A program made the position numbers and the translations under genes. DNA of 64,000 bases, taken from Paenibacillus sp. JQZ6Y-1. GTDB taxonomy: Bacteria; Bacillota; Bacilli; Paenibacillales; Paenibacillaceae. The stretch covers positions 496,001-560,000 of the forward strand of contig NZ_JBFDUZ010000002.1 of NCBI RefSeq assembly GCF_040719145.1, read 5' to 3'. Below the pieces are notes generated by a model. It saw nothing but the letters and a program-made list of their open reading frames with translations. It did not search any database and was not told the DNA's origin. This document shows positions 43,529 through 52,811 of this stretch, in pieces. The first letter of the stretch is position 1. Every line of letters begins with the position of its first letter.

Positions 43529-43557
43529 AAGGAAGCTTTCGTGAAGAAAGCTTCCTT
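43529..43557 (-). terminator. Terminator after the LCP gene
   Basis: Perfect 12-base arms AAGGAAGCTTTC and GAAAGCTTCCTT with a 5-base loop and TTTTTT on the minus strand. The 150 bases between it and the LCP stop hold no gene. Confidence 0.85.
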
Positions 43558-43714
43558 AGATGTCGCCGCATGTAGCGGCGGAATTGGATTCATGCTGGTA
43601 ATGATGCGCTCTGTTCTCTCTGCCTTATATGGAGCGACGATTTGGCTTCATCCGGTTCCATTACCCCATGTACCGGATGATGTTCAATGGAATGCTTGGC
43701 ATTGCCATCCTGTT

Positions 43715-44875
43715 TTAGTTGCTCGACGAATTCGAGCTGGAAGACGTAGACGACGATCCATTGCTGGATGAAGCATCCGAAGAACTGGAAGTACCGGTGC
43801 TGCTCTGGGAATCAGTCATAGAGCTACTGCTTGAACTTCCAGATGTAGAGCTGCTGGATGATGTGCTGTCTTCGTTAGTACCCGTTTGACCATCACTGGA
43901 TACCGGAGTTGGCTCGACGGTTGTTTTGTTCAACGCATCCTGTACAAATTGCTTCAGCTTCTCATCACTGCTGACACCGATTACTTGAGCACCGCCTACA
44001 TGCTTCTCAGCAAGCAAGTCATTCGGCGGAAGCTGTTCGCTGCCACTCATATTGCTGTCATATGCTACGCTGGCAAGCTTCCACAGATCGTCCACACTCA
44101 GATTGGTATCAATGTACGGATTCACCTGCTGTAGAATATCCGGCAGATTCATAATCGAGGTGGTCGATTTCAGCTTGTCACCCACCGCAGTCAGGAAAGC
44201 ACGCTGACGCTCGGTACGGGAGAAGTCGGACATCGCGTCATGACGGAAACGCACATATTCCAACGCCGTTTTGCCGTCCAGATGCTGCGTACCGGCTTTG
44301 AGATCAATATCGTATTCATGCTTGTCGGCTGCACTGGTATAGTGCATATCTTTTTCGACCGTGTAATCAATACCGCCTACCGCATCCACGAGCTTAATAA
44401 AGCCTTGGAAGTCGGTATATACATAATATTGCACCGGAATGCCCAGTAGATCGCTCACCGTCTTCATCGCGGTATCTGGACCGTGCGTAATCGCGGCATT
44501 GATACGGCTTTCTCCATGTCCGGGGATGTCTACATACGTATCACGCAGGATGGAGAACAGATGAATGGTTTTTTTGACTGGATCAAGCGAGGCGACCAGC
44601 ATCGTATCGGAACGCGGGATTTCCCCGTCGTCGGAACTGCGTGAGTCAACGCCCATCAGCAAAATGTTGACCGGCTCAGTACCTGTCCAGACCGGCGGCT
44701 CAGCAGCCACAGCGGTGTTGGTTGGCAGATTTTTGAATGGAGAAGCATCTCCTGTTTTTTGTAGAGCACCAATTTGGTTGTAAACTGCGGTAAAATAGTA
44801 AATGGCGTAGCCGATGATCGCCACAGCGACGATGATCAGGCTCCAAAGCAGCGTGCGCTTTGTTTTCAAATTCAT
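43715..44875 (-). CDS. LytR-CpsA-Psr family cell-wall ligase
   Basis: A 386-residue membrane protein with a short cytoplasmic end, one membrane helix (about residues 7-29) and an outer LCP domain (about 70-300). Conserved charged residues are seen in Leu-Met-Gly-Val-Asp-Ser-Arg, Arg-Ser-Asp-Thr-Met, Leu-Arg-Asp-Thr-Tyr-Val, Arg-Ile-Asn-Ala-Ala and Val-Arg-Phe-Arg-His. These enzymes attach teichoic acids or other glycopolymers to peptidoglycan. The last 60 residues are nearly pure Ser/Thr/Gly low complexity, probably a spacer in the wall. ATG at 44875 has AAGGAAG upstream; 44893 would add six residues without support. Confidence 0.92.
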   Translation of the reverse strand: MNLKTKRTLLWSLIIVAVAIIGYAIYYFTAVYNQIGALQKTGDASPFKNLPTNTAVAAEPPVWTGTEPVNILLMGVDSRSSDDGEIPRSDTMLVASLDPVKKTIHLFSILRDTYVDIPGHGESRINAAITHGPDTAMKTVSDLLGIPVQYYVYTDFQGFIKLVDAVGGIDYTVEKDMHYTSAADKHEYDIDLKAGTQHLDGKTALEYVRFRHDAMSDFSRTERQRAFLTAVGDKLKSTTSIMNLPDILQQVNPYIDTNLSVDDLWKLASVAYDSNMSGSEQLPPNDLLAEKHVGGAQVIGVSSDEKLKQFVQDALNKTTVEPTPVSSDGQTGTNEDSTSSSSSTSGSSSSSSMTDSQSSTGTSSSSDASSSNGSSSTSSSSNSSSN

Positions 44876-45246
44876 GCACGTTCTTCCTTTCAAAGATAAG
44901 GTTCACGATGTATAAGGCTATACCTCATATTCAGTGTTAACGGTTTGTCGATTGTTGTCTGTAGCCTTACATTCTGCGAGATGCAAGGCAGGTAAAGGCG
45001 TGAAGCTTAGCATTGTCTTCACAACACCCGTACATTATAATTTCTTTTCAGGCAACAATCAATTGTGACATATCGATGGAACAAGCAGGTCAGCATCTGT
45101 CAATCCCTGCCCCTTTTCATATGATAGTGCGAGGATTTGTCGAAAAAAAGAGCAGAACGGTTACAATCCGGTCTCAATCCGGCAAACAACAGCAATCGCT
45201 GTACCCACATTTTACCGGTAAGCCGGTACATCAGAAGGAGAACAAC

Positions 45247-46272
45247 ATGCAGGCGATTGAAGTTCACGCATTACGCAAAACCTTTCAAATCCAGCAAAGC
45301 CGTGGTGGTTTGAAAGGCGCATTACAGGATTTATTTGCACGTCAATATCATGAAGTAACGGCTGTAAATGATATTGATTTTAGTATTCCGCAGGGCGAAA
45401 TCTGCGGATATATCGGCGAAAATGGTGCGGGCAAGTCAACTACCATCAAGATGCTGACCGGTATTCTCGTGCCAACCTCCGGTCAGATTCGGGTGAATGG
45501 CTATGTGCCGTACGAAGAACGAGAGAAATTTGTACAGGGCATTGGCGTCGTATTCGGTCAGCGCAGTCAGCTATGGTGGGACATTGGCGTGATCGAGTCG
45601 TTCCAGCTGCTGCGCAAGGTGTATCGAGTATCTGAGCAGGATTTCCGCAAGCGGTTGGATGAGCTGGTCGAGCGCTTGGAATTACAGGAGTTGCTTAGTC
45701 GTCCGGTACGTAAGCTGAGTCTCGGTCAACGGATGCGCTGTGAGCTGGTAGCAGCGCTGCTGCACAATCCGTCGATCATTTTCCTCGATGAGCCGACGAT
45801 TGGACTGGACATCGTCGTAAAGTCGGAGATTCGTGAATTTCTTAAAGAACTGAACCGTACGCAGGGCACGACGATTCTACTGACGACTCACGATTTGCAG
45901 GACATCGAAGCGCTCTGCTCGCGAGTGATTATGCTGGATGCAGGCAGCATCATTTATGACGGGGGCTTGGATGAGTTGAAGTCCCGCTGGGGAAGAGGGC
46001 GCGAGGTGCGTTTTCAGTTTGGCGAACCTGTACAGAACGATCAGCTCCGGCAATGGACAGCTGGCTTGCCGGTCACATGGACACAGGAGAGCGAACTGGT
46101 GGCGACTGCGCTTGTACCGGCAGAGCTGACCGTATCGGAATTGTTCTCACGCGTGCTGGCGGTAACGCAGGTGACGGATGTGCAGATTTCCGAGACGAGT
46201 ACCGATGAGATCGTGCGCCAGATTTACAGCTCCGGTTCGGCGGAGAAGCCGGGAGGCACGCTGCATGTCTAG
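45247..46272 (+). CDS. ABC transporter ATP-binding protein (ABC-2 type exporter)
   Basis: A 341-residue ATPase. Walker A Gly-Glu-Asn-Gly-Ala-Gly-Lys-Ser (residues 57-64), a signature Leu-Ser-Leu-Gly-Gln-Arg, Walker B Ile-Ile-Phe-Leu-Asp-Glu-Pro and the switch His in Thr-Thr-His-Asp are intact. The about 90-residue C-terminal extension is typical of the subgroup that works with a pair of DUF990-like permeases. AGAAGGAG stands before the ATG at 45247; the frame stays open upstream to 45013 without a ribosome site. The gene overlaps the first permease by eight bases. Substrate unknown; lipid, drug or polymer export are possible. Confidence 0.92.
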   Translation: MQAIEVHALRKTFQIQQSRGGLKGALQDLFARQYHEVTAVNDIDFSIPQGEICGYIGENGAGKSTTIKMLTGILVPTSGQIRVNGYVPYEEREKFVQGIGVVFGQRSQLWWDIGVIESFQLLRKVYRVSEQDFRKRLDELVERLELQELLSRPVRKLSLGQRMRCELVAALLHNPSIIFLDEPTIGLDIVVKSEIREFLKELNRTQGTTILLTTHDLQDIEALCSRVIMLDAGSIIYDGGLDELKSRWGRGREVRFQFGEPVQNDQLRQWTAGLPVTWTQESELVATALVPAELTVSELFSRVLAVTQVTDVQISETSTDEIVRQIYSSGSAEKPGGTLHV

Positions 46273-47059
46273 TTTGTACTGGGATTTTATCCGCATCCGC
46301 TTTCTGACGATGCTGGCGTATCGGGTCAATTATTACTCTGGTATTCTCGTGTATACGCTCAATATCGGGGTGTATTATTTCACTTGGCAGGCGATCTACG
46401 GTGGCAAGGAGGAATTGGCGGGCTTTACCGCTGCTCAGATGACGACTTATGTGGCAGTATCGTGGATGGCGCGGGCGTTTTATTTTAACAATCTGGATCG
46501 AGAGATTGCGACCGAGATTCGGGATGGTACGATTGCGATTCAGTTTATCCGTCCGTACAATTATCTGCTGGTGAAGATGATGCAGGGATTCGGCGAGGGA
46601 TTGTTCCGGTTCACACTGTTTATGATTCCGGGCATGATTATCGCGGTGCTGCTGTTTCCGGTGCAGCTGCCGACCAGCCCAGCATCGTGGATTGGGTTTC
46701 TCGTGATGCTATTTTTCAGCTTTTTGATCAATACGCAGCTGAATATTCTCGTTGGTCTGATGGCATTTTTTATCGAAAATAATGATGGTCTGATGCGTAT
46801 GAAACGGGTTGTGGTCGATCTGTTCTCTGGTCTGCTCATCCCGATCAGCTTCTTCCCGGGCTGGTTGGTTTCCATTATGAACTTTTTGCCGTTTCAGGCG
46901 ATTACGTATTTGCCCGGCTCGGTATTCACCGGACGCATTGCTGGAACCGGTATATGGGAAGTGCTCGGCATTCAGGTGATCTGGTTTGTGATCCTGCTCG
47001 TGCCGATGATCATCGTATGGCGCGCCGCCCGGGTGCGACTGTTCGTGCAGGGAGGTTGA
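46265..47059 (+). CDS. ABC-2 family permease, first subunit
   Basis: A 264-residue membrane protein with six hydrophobic segments and motifs of the ABC2_membrane_6 (DUF990) family: Ile-Arg-Asp-Gly-Thr-Ile-Ala-Ile-Gln-Phe-Ile-Arg-Pro and a late Leu-Pro-Phe-Gln-Ala-Ile-Thr-Tyr-Leu-Pro. The ATG lies in the sequence ATGTCTAG, which overlaps the stop of the ATPase gene. It forms a heterodimeric channel with the next permease. Confidence 0.9.
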   Translation: MSSLYWDFIRIRFLTMLAYRVNYYSGILVYTLNIGVYYFTWQAIYGGKEELAGFTAAQMTTYVAVSWMARAFYFNNLDREIATEIRDGTIAIQFIRPYNYLLVKMMQGFGEGLFRFTLFMIPGMIIAVLLFPVQLPTSPASWIGFLVMLFFSFLINTQLNILVGLMAFFIENNDGLMRMKRVVVDLFSGLLIPISFFPGWLVSIMNFLPFQAITYLPGSVFTGRIAGTGIWEVLGIQVIWFVILLVPMIIVWRAARVRLFVQGG

Positions 47060-47063
47060 GAAG

Positions 47064-47858
47064 ATGCGCATGACATACTATACCGGGCTGATCTGGGAAT
47101 ATTTCACCAATTATATGAAAACAAGATTGACCTACCGCGCCGATTTCTGGGTCGAAGTGATCTCCGACCTGCTATTTCAGGCGACCAACCTGATCTTTAT
47201 CTTCGTCGTGTTCGCCCATACGGAGACGCTGGGTGGCTTCACGGAGGCGGAAGTGGTATTTGTATATGGATACTTTATGGTTCCGTATGGATTGTATAGC
47301 TGCTTTATCAATCTATGGAACTTTGGCGACCGTTATATTGTCAAAGGCGAGATGGATCGCATCCTCACTCGTCCAGCGCATAGCCTATTCCAGATTTTTC
47401 TTGAGAATCTTGATCCGCCATCGCTGATCGGCTCGGTGATCGGACTGATTATTATGGTCTGGAGCGGTGGACAGCTAGGCTTGGAGATGGAGTGGTGGTA
47501 TATTCCTGCGCTGATACTGATGACGATTGGCTCAACGCTGATCTATGCAGGCATTTATATTATTCTCACCTCGGTATCGTTCTATTCTGATTCACCGACT
47601 GGTATTATTCCATTGATGGTCAATATCCAGACGTATGGACGTTATCCGATTACCATCTACAACCGCATTATCCAGATCGTACTGACTTGGGTGCTGCCGT
47701 TCGCTTTTGTCGGCATTTATCCAGCAGCATTGTTTTTGGAGCGACCGGAGATGATGAGGATGGCATGGCTGACACCAGTGATGGGGCTTGTCTTTTTCAC
47801 AGCAGCTTTATTGTTCTGGAATAGTGGGGTGAAACGCTATCGGGGTGCGGGGTCGTAA
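47064..47858 (+). CDS. ABC-2 family permease, second subunit
   Basis: A 264-residue membrane protein of the same family as its neighbour, with six hydrophobic segments and the parallel motif Gly-Glu-Met-Asp-Arg-Ile-Leu-Thr-Arg-Pro. Only four bases separate it from the first permease, and its ribosome site (GGAGG) lies in the end of that gene. Last gene of the three-gene exporter operon. Confidence 0.9.
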   Translation: MRMTYYTGLIWEYFTNYMKTRLTYRADFWVEVISDLLFQATNLIFIFVVFAHTETLGGFTEAEVVFVYGYFMVPYGLYSCFINLWNFGDRYIVKGEMDRILTRPAHSLFQIFLENLDPPSLIGSVIGLIIMVWSGGQLGLEMEWWYIPALILMTIGSTLIYAGIYIILTSVSFYSDSPTGIIPLMVNIQTYGRYPITIYNRIIQIVLTWVLPFAFVGIYPAALFLERPEMMRMAWLTPVMGLVFFTAALLFWNSGVKRYRGAGS

Positions 47859-48010
47859 TCGAAGGATTCTGTTCGTTGGTGCCATGGTAGTGCATCATTT
47901 CATTGTTTGCAAATAGCAGACGTTGCCTGTCGAATCGCAAGTACAAGCATCGCAATCTATTCTATGGTGTAGATGCGTAAGGAACACCTTTGATGAACGA
48001 TAGCTAGCAC

Positions 48011-48050
48011 AAAAAAGCCCGATCCAATAACACATTGGATCGGGCTTTTT
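48011..48050. terminator. Bidirectional terminator between exporter operon and SLH gene
   Basis: Seventeen-base arms AAAAAGCCCGATCCAAT and ATTGGATCGGGCTTTTT with a 5-base loop. Confidence 0.92.
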
Positions 48051-48129
48051 GCATGATATTCCATGTTAATAGAGAGGAATTACTTCTTATCTTCTTGCCA
48101 GCGTAGCGATGATGAGTCGCCGTACGCCA

Positions 48130-51100
48130 TTACGGAGTGTCTGTTGGTTCTGGATTCGGCGTTATAGTCGGTGTTGAGGTATCCGCTTCTTCCGTATTCT
48201 GAGCTGGTGTCGAGTAGTCATAATGCTGCTGATCAGGCTCGAATACATTCGAAGGTTGGTTTGAATCGGCTGGTTGGGAAGCTGGCTCCTCGCTCGGATT
48301 CGGTGACGGATCGGTATCTGGATTTTGCGTCTTCGGCGTCTCGGAGCCGGACTCTGTTTCTGTTCCAGAAGTCGGATTACTATTCGGATCGGATGTGGAC
48401 GTATCTCCCGTTTCGGAAGATGGCGCCGTCGGATCAGAAGAAGGATCGGTTGTACCAGTAGAATCTTCTGGCGTGGACGATTCTGGCATGTTGTTAGCTT
48501 CCGATTGGTGTTTTACAAAGGCACGATCTGCTTCTAGCACAGCAATATACATATCCCGCAGTTCCACAAAAGGAATCATATTGGAGTCAGACTGGCTTAC
48601 TGCCGATTGCAGATGATTGGTGGCATCTTGAAGACGGATATAGTAATAATCTGATGAATCATGAGCTGCATCCATATCCATGTAAGCTGTATTTAAAGCA
48701 TTTTGGATCATGTCAGAAGAAATCCAGTCTTTGCTGTAATCGGCAAGCGCAGCTTTCAACTTGAGTTCATATTGATCCAGATCGTTTTGCGTTGCTTGTG
48801 TACTGTTTACCAGTTCTCGCGCATTGTTAAATACATGGAAAAAGTTTTGATTGTACTTGTAGCTGCTTGGCTCGTAACTGCCCAGTACATAGCTGTTAAG
48901 ATGATATCTTGCATAACTGTCGTATTCGATTTGTGCTTGTTCAATCAAGGCGAGCAGTCGACTAGCATCTTTGGCTTTCAGGTTGCTCAATGCCTGATCC
49001 AGCATGGATTGAGCGGATCCCAATAAACTGACTCCAGTATACGGATCGTTCACCCATCTTTGTGCTCTTTCTTGCAGCGACAGCAGTTGTTGACGATTCT
49101 CTTCACTCAGATTGCTGTTATCGTCTCTGACCATATGGTCGATAGAAAGAAGCTGTTCCTGAATACGATTGCGCAGCTCGCTATCTTTTTGGTTATACGC
49201 CAAATGGAACATAGTCCATGCCATATTCAGTTGGTTGAAGGCTTCTTCGTTGCTTAACTCCGTATTCTCGCCGGATAGCACCGAGTTACCTTGTTGGAGT
49301 GCCTGTTTGATAACTGGGAATTCATTCGGCATATACAGTTGCAGATTATCATTAGCATCATAGAGAAGTGTTTCCACTTGACCGGTCAGCATCCGCAGTT
49401 TGTTATGATAATTTTCTTCGGAATTCTCTTGATGACCGAGACCGCTAGAACTCAGTTCTTCGTTCAATTGTTCAAGTAGACGGTCCACCTGATCCTGTGT
49501 CATCACCGAGTGCATCATATCCGTATAACGGTAGTATATGCTCATCAGCTTTTGCGAATCTTCCCGGTCGATGATGCCATGGGACAGATCGTAGATGTTT
49601 TCCAGTCTCAGGTTCAATTCGTTAAAGTTCACATCTTGAATCTGTTCAAATTGCTTTCTCATCTCGTCAACGATCGATACATACTCGTCAAACTGAGCTT
49701 TGGTAGTGAGTGGATTAAAATAATCCTCTTCAAAATTGTTCATGCGATCTTTGAGCATGAAGCGTCCTACATCCGTATAGTTGATCGGAATGCGTTTCAC
49801 AGTCATTAAGAAATCGTAGTAGTTATACAGCGATTTTTGCGAAGCCTTATATTGCTCTAGCGACGCTTTCAAGCTTATTACAGCGGTATCGATATCCTGC
49901 TGTGTATGGTCCGCTTGATTGAGTGTGCTTGTCGCCTGTTCAATCGCTTGCTTCAGCATATCTTTCCAAGGCCCCGGTTGTTCGTCCAGTACTGGAATGT
50001 CATTCGGACGCATGAGCATAGTATTGGCTTTCTCAATACCTGTTATCAGTTTGGAAATATCCAGTGTGATGGTTGGGATGTCTTTTTCTTTGTCCTTGTC
50101 TTTATCTTTTTTCTTCGTGTTGATATTGGTAGCTGCTGGTGCGGGGCTATCTGTATTTTTGCTGCCGTTGATATTGGATACGGCAGATTTCTGATCCATA
50201 TAGTTGCGGATGACATCGTTGGCGGATTTATCCTTGGACAATGTGATATTGCCGATGACAGCAGCGGGTTGAAGCGTAACCAGTGGGCTACCATCATACT
50301 GAGAAGCATCCAGTACATTCACGTTGCCATCCAGTGTAAGTTGCTTCAAGTTCGGTTGGATCGCAAGCTGCTGAATCGAAGCGTTGCCTTGGGTCTGAAC
50401 GGTAGCCGTATTGTTCAGCGTCAGTTTGCCGATGGTCGAGCTACCAGACGCTTGAATGATGGAGTTCAGGGAAGAGACAGTTACATTACCCCAACTGCTG
50501 TTATCCAATTGCGCAGTCAGTGGAGTCGCACCGGTACCGTTAATTTGCAGATTGCCAGTCGATTGGATATTTTTCAACGTGACCGAGCCGTTTACAACCA
50601 GATTGCCGTCAAACGAAATGCCTTTACCATCAAAGACGCCGCCATTGGCGTTCAGCACGATGGTGTTGATATGAGTGACAGTGCGCTGACTGCGATCAAT
50701 ATCCAGCTTGGCACCTTTCAATACAGCCCCATTATCCACGCCGAACAATCCTTGCAGACTGCCGTTGATCGTATATGGAATATTGCCGACACGTACGGTG
50801 TTGCCCTGTGCATTCACTTGACCTACGGGGTGATCCAGCAGTTGGACGAACAGATCGGCACCGGTTTTGCGATCAAGTGGTGCATTGACATCTGTGTTGC
50901 TATCAGCAATAACCATTCCGTATGAACGTGCAATGTCCATTGCGCTTGGGGAAGAACCATCGCTGTTCTCGCTTTGCAGGTCCATCGCTTTGACCAAAGA
51001 AGTAACCAATTCTTGACGGGTTATCGGTTGGCTCGGATGGAACAGTTCGCCCGTACCTTCCATATATCCGGCTGCTTGTACGGCTTCTATATAGGGAGCA

Positions 51101-51399
51101 CTCCAATTGGCGGAGGATACGTCTAGATATGATGTTTTGGATGTAGGATTTACATCCAGTTCGAATATATTGCACAGAATCTTAGCCATTTCTGCACGTG
51201 TCAGCACTTTATCGGGCATAAAGTCGCCTTTAGCACCACCAGTCATCAATCCAAGTGTGCGTACTTCCGCAATGGAAGAACTACCTGTTTCTGCAGCGAA
51301 AGCTGTAGATGGGGACCAGAGGGGGGACGTAAATGGTGCTGCTGTAATACCGAAGATAATGGCTGTAGCGATTAATTTTTGACGATTGACTAATTTCAA
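48130..51399 (-). CDS. Large SLH-domain surface protein
   Basis: A 1089-residue exported protein. Signal peptide about residues 1-35; three S-layer-homology modules (about 40-85, 95-140 and 150-195, including Leu-Thr-Arg-Ala-Glu-Met-Ala-Lys-Ile-Leu and Ile-Thr-Arg-Gln-Glu-Leu-Val) anchor it to the wall. Residues 200-400 are short Asn/Thr/Gly-rich beta repeats resembling a right-handed beta-helix, 440-960 is mostly helical with coiled-coil and FIVAR-like features, and 980-1089 is a Pro/Ser/Thr/Asp/Glu-rich tail. It starts with TTG at 51399, eight bases after GAGGAG, with no better ATG nearby. Adhesion or wall scaffolding is likely but not shown. Some 550 bases upstream hold no gene, so a long regulated leader is possible. 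Confidence 0.85.
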   Translation of the reverse strand: MKLVNRQKLIATAIIFGITAAPFTSPLWSPSTAFAAETGSSSIAEVRTLGLMTGGAKGDFMPDKVLTRAEMAKILCNIFELDVNPTSKTSYLDVSSANWSAPYIEAVQAAGYMEGTGELFHPSQPITRQELVTSLVKAMDLQSENSDGSSPSAMDIARSYGMVIADSNTDVNAPLDRKTGADLFVQLLDHPVGQVNAQGNTVRVGNIPYTINGSLQGLFGVDNGAVLKGAKLDIDRSQRTVTHINTIVLNANGGVFDGKGISFDGNLVVNGSVTLKNIQSTGNLQINGTGATPLTAQLDNSSWGNVTVSSLNSIIQASGSSTIGKLTLNNTATVQTQGNASIQQLAIQPNLKQLTLDGNVNVLDASQYDGSPLVTLQPAAVIGNITLSKDKSANDVIRNYMDQKSAVSNINGSKNTDSPAPAATNINTKKKDKDKDKEKDIPTITLDISKLITGIEKANTMLMRPNDIPVLDEQPGPWKDMLKQAIEQATSTLNQADHTQQDIDTAVISLKASLEQYKASQKSLYNYYDFLMTVKRIPINYTDVGRFMLKDRMNNFEEDYFNPLTTKAQFDEYVSIVDEMRKQFEQIQDVNFNELNLRLENIYDLSHGIIDREDSQKLMSIYYRYTDMMHSVMTQDQVDRLLEQLNEELSSSGLGHQENSEENYHNKLRMLTGQVETLLYDANDNLQLYMPNEFPVIKQALQQGNSVLSGENTELSNEEAFNQLNMAWTMFHLAYNQKDSELRNRIQEQLLSIDHMVRDDNSNLSEENRQQLLSLQERAQRWVNDPYTGVSLLGSAQSMLDQALSNLKAKDASRLLALIEQAQIEYDSYARYHLNSYVLGSYEPSSYKYNQNFFHVFNNARELVNSTQATQNDLDQYELKLKAALADYSKDWISSDMIQNALNTAYMDMDAAHDSSDYYYIRLQDATNHLQSAVSQSDSNMIPFVELRDMYIAVLEADRAFVKHQSEANNMPESSTPEDSTGTTDPSSDPTAPSSETGDTSTSDPNSNPTSGTETESGSETPKTQNPDTDPSPNPSEEPASQPADSNQPSNVFEPDQQHYDYSTPAQNTEEADTSTPTITPNPEPTDTP

Positions 51400-51577
51400 G
51401 ATGAGCGCTCCTCGTTCATTCAGTTAGGTTTTATGAATACTGTGTATAAAACAAACACTGTTCTCCGTTATTTTATTTCGGTCGTATGAATCAATAATTT
51501 AGTATTTTTTATAAAAAAATAAAACAATGTCATATCTTTTAAAAAATGGATGTATGATATCGTTGTTAATAGAAAAA

Positions 51578-51604
51578 GCACTAGAAACATAAATGTTTCA
51601 GTGC
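51578..51604 (-). other. Hairpin with T run in the long SLH upstream region
   Basis: GCACT-a-GAAACAT-AA-ATGTTTC-AGTGC, followed on the minus strand by TTTTTC. No minus-strand gene lies upstream of it, so it is either an orphan terminator or a leader attenuator of the SLH gene about 180 bases before its start. Confidence 0.45.
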
Positions 51605-51951
51605 CAGCATGGGTTTTTGTCCGTATGTCCAAAAGATAGGGGATTATTTATTGTGTAAAATTAAATTTTATTATCTCTATTTTAGAAATAGATGCTTCGC
51701 GATCATTTGGTATCATTTTTTCAATATACTATTATTTTTTAATTGTGAAATGTGCTGAATCGTACGTTTATAAGTTGTCTAGCGAAGTTAGTAGATATGA
51801 AATCAATAGGCGAAGCAGAATGTTCATTTCTTCTTTTTCTAAATTTAAAAATAGTTGGAAATCCTGTGTTCAACATGGTACTATAAACGGCGGGTATAAA
51901 ATAGATATAAATACCTAGTTCTAAATAACCAAATTTGAAAGGGGCAATACT

Positions 51952-52761
51952 ATGGCTTTTTGTACACAATGTGGTACAGAACTACGAACAGATGAGGTAC
52001 ATACTTGCTTAGCAAAACAGCAATCTGTAGCAGTACCAGTAGCTTCAACCGCTTCGGCGGCAACCGTATCCACTCCAGCACCATCCGCAGCACCAATGCT
52101 CAACAATGCAAGAGAGCAGCTTTCCAAAGTGGACAAGCATAAGATCCTAAACCTGCTCAAAAATCCAATGTCCGCCCTGCAACTACGCGGCGACAGCGAT
52201 TTGCTGTATGGCATCATGGGCATCGCAGTCTCCCTGATCGGCTTTGTATTATGGGCTTGGGCATTCAAGCATCAATTGATCAAAGCGATGATCGGTCAAT
52301 TGAGCAGCATGTTCGGTGGTGCTGATCAATATGATCAAACGTATCGCTCCGCCAGCGACTCGATGTCCATCGTCGGTCATTCGCTGATCCTTTCCATCGT
52401 ATCCACGTTGGTCCTACTAGTAGCTGTCTTTTTCATCGGCAACAAGCTGGGGACGCAGCGCCTTCATTGGAAAGATGCACTGGTGAAGCTGGGCGGTTTG
52501 CAGCTGGTAACAGGAGCTGCCTTGCTCATTACTACTCTGCTGATGCTCGTTACGATGAAATTCTCGTTTGTGTTGCTGTTTACTGTACTGACCGCTTCTT
52601 TGATGCTCACGCTGTATGCAGGGATTGAGATGTTCCGCCTGTCACGCGAGCGTGCAGTATGGTTTATCGGTAGTACTGTGTTGATTCAAATTGTAGCTAT
52701 TTTGCTGGTGTTCAACTCGTTTGGTAATGAGATGGTCAGCAGCCTGCGCGATATGTTCTAA
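51952..52761 (+). CDS. Zinc-ribbon membrane protein, unknown function
   Basis: A 269-residue protein. The N-terminal zinc ribbon is Cys4-x2-Cys7 ... His17-x-Cys19, then an Ala/Ser/Thr/Pro linker (residues 25-48) and five membrane helices from about residue 85. GGGGCAAT precedes the ATG. Zinc ribbon plus linker plus membrane domain is common in Bacillota but has no assigned role. It is co-oriented with the TcaA-like gene 50 bases downstream, which carries a similar zinc ribbon, so they are likely a functional pair. Confidence 0.75.
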   Translation: MAFCTQCGTELRTDEVHTCLAKQQSVAVPVASTASAATVSTPAPSAAPMLNNAREQLSKVDKHKILNLLKNPMSALQLRGDSDLLYGIMGIAVSLIGFVLWAWAFKHQLIKAMIGQLSSMFGGADQYDQTYRSASDSMSIVGHSLILSIVSTLVLLVAVFFIGNKLGTQRLHWKDALVKLGGLQLVTGAALLITTLLMLVTMKFSFVLLFTVLTASLMLTLYAGIEMFRLSRERAVWFIGSTVLIQIVAILLVFNSFGNEMVSSLRDMF

Positions 52762-52811
52762 ACTGCGCCTGCCTATATCATTTTATGGACCAGAGAGGAA
52801 GAGACATCCCT

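Noticed and set aside
43715-43900. Ser-rich 3' end of the LCP gene as a repeat element
   Set aside because: It is in-frame low-complexity coding sequence without exact DNA repeats.
45137-45167. TTGTCG/TACAAT promoter before the ABC exporter
   Set aside because: The 19-base spacer and poor boxes make it too weak to support.
49906-50925. 339-codon frame opposite the SLH gene
   Set aside because: Shadow of the repetitive beta region of the SLH protein; no ribosome site or domain.
51739-51969. 76-codon minus-strand frame before the zinc-ribbon gene
   Set aside because: It overlaps the zinc-ribbon gene start, has no ribosome site and no domain; it does not explain the hairpin at 51578.
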